Assembly (NCBI GenBank): GCA_001899205.1
Contig: MKVL01000012.1
Location: 1 to 64,000, forward strand
Origin: Mesorhizobium sp. 65-26
Lineage (GTDB): Bacteria > Pseudomonadota > Alphaproteobacteria > Rhizobiales > Rhizobiaceae
Direction of reading: 5' to 3'
Length of the DNA: 64,000 nt
Below are positions 61,931-64,000 of this stretch, piece after piece. How positions within the stretch are numbered: the first letter of the stretch is position 1; every line of letters begins with the position of its first letter. The notes beneath the pieces are model-generated. The model saw nothing but the letters and a program-made list of their open reading frames with translations. It did not search any database and had not been told where the DNA came from. The position numbers were made by a program, and so were the translations under genes.

Positions 61931-61950
61931 ATGCAACCATTTGGTTGCAT
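61931..61950. promoter_or_regulatory. 20-bp ArsR operator palindrome
   Basis: ATGCAACCATTTGGTTGCAT is symmetrical over nine bases on each side of a central TT. It lies immediately upstream of the arsR-type gene. CAACC-N4-GGTTG palindromes are typical operators of AHSA1-linked ArsR proteins (recollection). Confidence 0.8.
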
Positions 61951-62080
61951 GTCAAGCGGCGAAACGCCGAATCGAGAAATGGCCGTTCGCCACCGGGCAC
62001 GAACAGTCGCCTTTTATTTGCCGCCGGCTTTGTGTAAACCGGGCGCCAGCAATCCCCAGTCAGAAGTCGGGCAAGGAACC

Positions 62081-62686
62081 ATGGACAAATTCACCAAGCT
62101 CACCGGCGTCGCCGCGCCCATGCCGATCGTCAACATCGACACCGACATGATCATCCCGAAGGATTATCTGAAGACGATCAAGCGCACCGGGCTCGGCAAG
62201 GGGCTCTTCGCCGAGATGCGCTTCAAGGATGACGGCTCGGAGAATCCGGATTTCGTGCTCAACAAGCCGGCCTACCGCAACGCCCAGATCCTGGTCGCCG
62301 GCGACAATTTCGGCTGCGGCTCGAGCCGCGAGCACGCGCCGTGGGCGCTGCTCGACTTCGGCATTCGCTGCGTCATCTCGACCTCGTTCGCCGACATCTT
62401 CTACAACAACTGCTTCAAGAACGGCGTGCTGCCGATCACCGTCAGCCCGGAAGACCTGGATAAGCTGATGGACGACGCCTCGCGCGGTTCCAACGCGACG
62501 CTCTCCGTCGATCTCGAGACCAAGGAAATCCGTGGGCCCGACGGTGGCGTGGTCAAGTTCGACCTCGACGATTTCAAGCGGCATTGCCTGCTCAACGGGC
62601 TCGACGACATCGGCCTGACCATGGAGAAGGCCGGCGCCATCGCTTCCTTCGAGAAGCGCAACGCCGAGCAACGCCCCTGGGCCTGA
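62081..62686 (+). CDS. leuD: 3-isopropylmalate dehydratase small subunit
   Basis: A 201-aa LeuD, the swivel domain of isopropylmalate isomerase, which with LeuC converts 2- to 3-isopropylmalate in leucine synthesis. [31 protein letters not shown] and [27 protein letters not shown] are the substrate-binding family segments. GGAAC precedes the ATG at 62081. leuC is not in the window, normal for Rhizobiales where leuC and leuD are apart. Confidence 0.96.
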   Translation: MDKFTKLTGVAAPMPIVNIDTDMIIPKDYLKTIKRTGLGKGLFAEMRFKDDGSENPDFVLNKPAYRNAQILVAGDNFGCGSSREHAPWALLDFGIRCVISTSFADIFYNNCFKNGVLPITVSPEDLDKLMDDASRGSNATLSVDLETKEIRGPDGGVVKFDLDDFKRHCLLNGLDDIGLTMEKAGAIASFEKRNAEQRPWA

Positions 62687-62758
62687 GCGGCTGAAAGCAT
62701 ATCGATAGACCTGGCCGTCAGCGGCCGGGTTCGTGGCGGCTGAACGGGAGGGACAGTC

Positions 62759-63691
62759 ATGACACGTTCGCTTCTTGCCGGCGCCTGCGTGCTGACGTGG
62801 CTGCTCGTGCCGGTGGCCGGCGCGCATGCTCAGACCGACCAGGTGCTGGTGCCGGCCGCAGATACGTCCGGCGGGACCGTCAACCAGGACCCATCGAGCA
62901 CCTCGAACGCGGCGCTGGGCGAGGCCGACAACCAGGCGCCGATCCCGTTCGAGGGCGGCCAGCTCACCATCACGCAGCCGGAGCAGGACGGCGAGAAGGT
63001 GCTGTCCTATGACGGCAAGAAACTCGCCAGCAACTACGACGTCTATTTCGACAAGATCGTCAAGATCGGCGACGTCAACGTGGCGCTGGTCGATGTCGGC
63101 GACGGCGGCAACCAGTGCGGACCGGCCAAGGTCATCGTCTGGAAGAAGGATGGCGAGATCCAGACGACGACGGTCGAGCAGGACGAATGCGGCGCGCCGC
63201 CGACCGCGATCTCCGAAAGCGCCATCTATTTCGTGCCCTACCTGCTGCCGGGTGATTCCAAGCCGGCGCTGCAATGGTCGCCCACGTCGGGGCTGACCAT
63301 ATCGGGAAACCTCACCTACATGCCGGAGCCCGGCACCGACTGGAAGGACATCGACCCGTCGAAATACGACAACATCATCGATGCCTTCCACAACGAGGCG
63401 GTCTACAAGGCGGGCGCGGCGCTGCTCGGCAAGGACATGCCCGACATGGCGACCAGCCTGCTGGTCGGCGGCGGCACCGAAAAGACGGCGTCGGGCGCCT
63501 TCTACGCCACCGGCTGCGTGCCGCATGACTGCGGCGGCAATGACGGCTTCATGGCCATCGACCCGGTAAAGCATCAGGTCTATTTCGCCCGCCGTGGCGA
63601 CAATGGCGAGCCGCAGGCCTGGCCCGACGTGAAGACCTGGCCGGCCGACATCAAGGAAGCGCTGGACAAGGCACAGGGGTCGGGGAATTAG
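62759..63691 (+). CDS. exported hypothetical protein
   Basis: A 310-aa protein with a clear signal peptide (MTRSLLAGACVLTWLLVPVAGAHAQ). The mature part is acidic and beta-rich with four Cys (NQCGPAKVIVW, QDECGAPP, ATGCVPHDCGG), suggesting disulfides in the periplasm. No domain is recognised. GGGAGGGACAG precedes the ATG. It stands 72 bp after leuD, probably on its own transcript. Confidence 0.8.
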   Translation: MTRSLLAGACVLTWLLVPVAGAHAQTDQVLVPAADTSGGTVNQDPSSTSNAALGEADNQAPIPFEGGQLTITQPEQDGEKVLSYDGKKLASNYDVYFDKIVKIGDVNVALVDVGDGGNQCGPAKVIVWKKDGEIQTTTVEQDECGAPPTAISESAIYFVPYLLPGDSKPALQWSPTSGLTISGNLTYMPEPGTDWKDIDPSKYDNIIDAFHNEAVYKAGAALLGKDMPDMATSLLVGGGTEKTASGAFYATGCVPHDCGGNDGFMAIDPVKHQVYFARRGDNGEPQAWPDVKTWPADIKEALDKAQGSGN

Positions 63692-63711
63692 GCTTCCGTT
63701 TCAAGGCCGGC

Positions 63712-64000
63712 CTATCGCGTTCCCTGGATGGTGAGTGAGAATGCCGGCGGCCTGGGCTTGGCCGGCGGCGGATTGACCGCCCATGCGAACAGGCCAAAGC
63801 CGACGATCGCGATCGGCGTGCCGACAGCCAATGCCAGTCTCAGGCTAAGGAAGCGGTTGCGAACGACGGTGAACCCGGCATTGGCATTGAAGACTGCAAA
63901 GTCGCTCGCGGCCTTGGCGACGAGCGCCTTGTCCTTGTCGTCATTACCGCCCTTCTTCAAGCGCCCATGTGCCGCGTCGACGCTGCTCAGATAGTCCTTG
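63712..64000 (-). CDS. hypothetical membrane protein, N-terminus outside window
   Basis: The leftward frame is open from the right window edge to a stop at 63712-63714. The visible 95 C-terminal residues have a helical charged part (KDYLSSVDAAHGRLKKGGND, KALVAKAASDFAVFN), one hydrophobic helix (LALAVGTPIAIVGFGLFAWAV) and a Pro-rich tail. The start cannot be seen and the family is not recognised. Confidence 0.6.
   Translation of the reverse strand, partial: KDYLSSVDAAHGRLKKGGNDDKDKALVAKAASDFAVFNANAGFTVVRNRFLSLRLALAVGTPIAIVGFGLFAWAVNPPPAKPRPPAFSLTIQGTR

Noticed and set aside
1-64000. CRISPR arrays
   Set aside because: No series of regularly spaced repeats with unique spacers was seen; the only phased repeats are the three 10-bp CCGCGG units and the tandem integrase sites.

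Overview
The window reads as chromosome of a Mesorhizobium-like member of the Rhizobiales. The base composition is high in G+C, and it carries several alphaproteobacterial hallmarks: the imuA-imuB-dnaE2 mutasome behind a GTTC-N7-GTTC LexA box, a DUF930 TonB-like protein, a Ros/MucR regulator, an AHSA1/ArsR cluster and rhizobial-style ABC operons. A 26-kb integrated island interrupts the core chromosome.

Left flank (1-6.5 kb): a leftward operon encodes an Asp/Glu racemase, a polar amino-acid ABC transporter (binding protein and two permeases; no ATPase inside the window) and an M24 peptidase cut by the window edge. A divergent MocR/GntR-aminotransferase regulator precedes it, and a DUF930 protein follows.

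Island (6,522-32,584): it is bounded by a perfect 49-bp direct repeat of the 3' end of tRNA-Gly(GCC); the complete tRNA lies at the right end. A P4-type tyrosine integrase sits inside the left end, and identical tandem 10/11-bp repeats, probably integrase arm sites, lie near both ends. The cargo looks dominated by defence genes. (a) A nine-gene leftward operon holds a ribbon-helix-helix protein, an m5C methyltransferase, an Eco29kI-family GIY-YIG restriction enzyme, Vsr, a GHKL ATPase, a nuclease-helicase fusion, an unknown protein, a PIN-like protein that is frameshifted here, and an HNH nuclease. Three CCGCGG sites at 10-bp spacing lie at its promoter. (b) A PIN-like protein is paired with a conserved accessory protein. 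(c) A frameshifted IS110 transposase follows. (d) A rightward pair encodes a 1939-aa NTPase and a 626-aa protein with a degenerate NTPase region and a C-terminal HEPN R-x4-H motif; this is the best candidate for an undescribed anti-phage system. (e) MucR, XRE and small unknown genes fill the right end.

Right flank (32.6-64 kb): housekeeping genes come first (ProXp-like editing protein, thioredoxin-TPR, LON-domain and Trm112-like proteins), then a cupin/TetR pair and the SOS mutasome imuA-imuB-dnaE2. Small conserved genes and a CitE-like lyase follow. An eight-gene leftward operon with its LacI regulator looks like a fructosamine (Amadori product) uptake and catabolism locus: SIS deglycase, ABC importer, FrlC-like epimerase, FrlD-like kinase and a DAO-family oxidase. 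A DUF4173 protein with a two-component system, a second DAO-family oxidoreductase, an ArsR-AHSA1-AHSA1 operon, leuD, an exported unknown protein and a truncated membrane protein complete the window.
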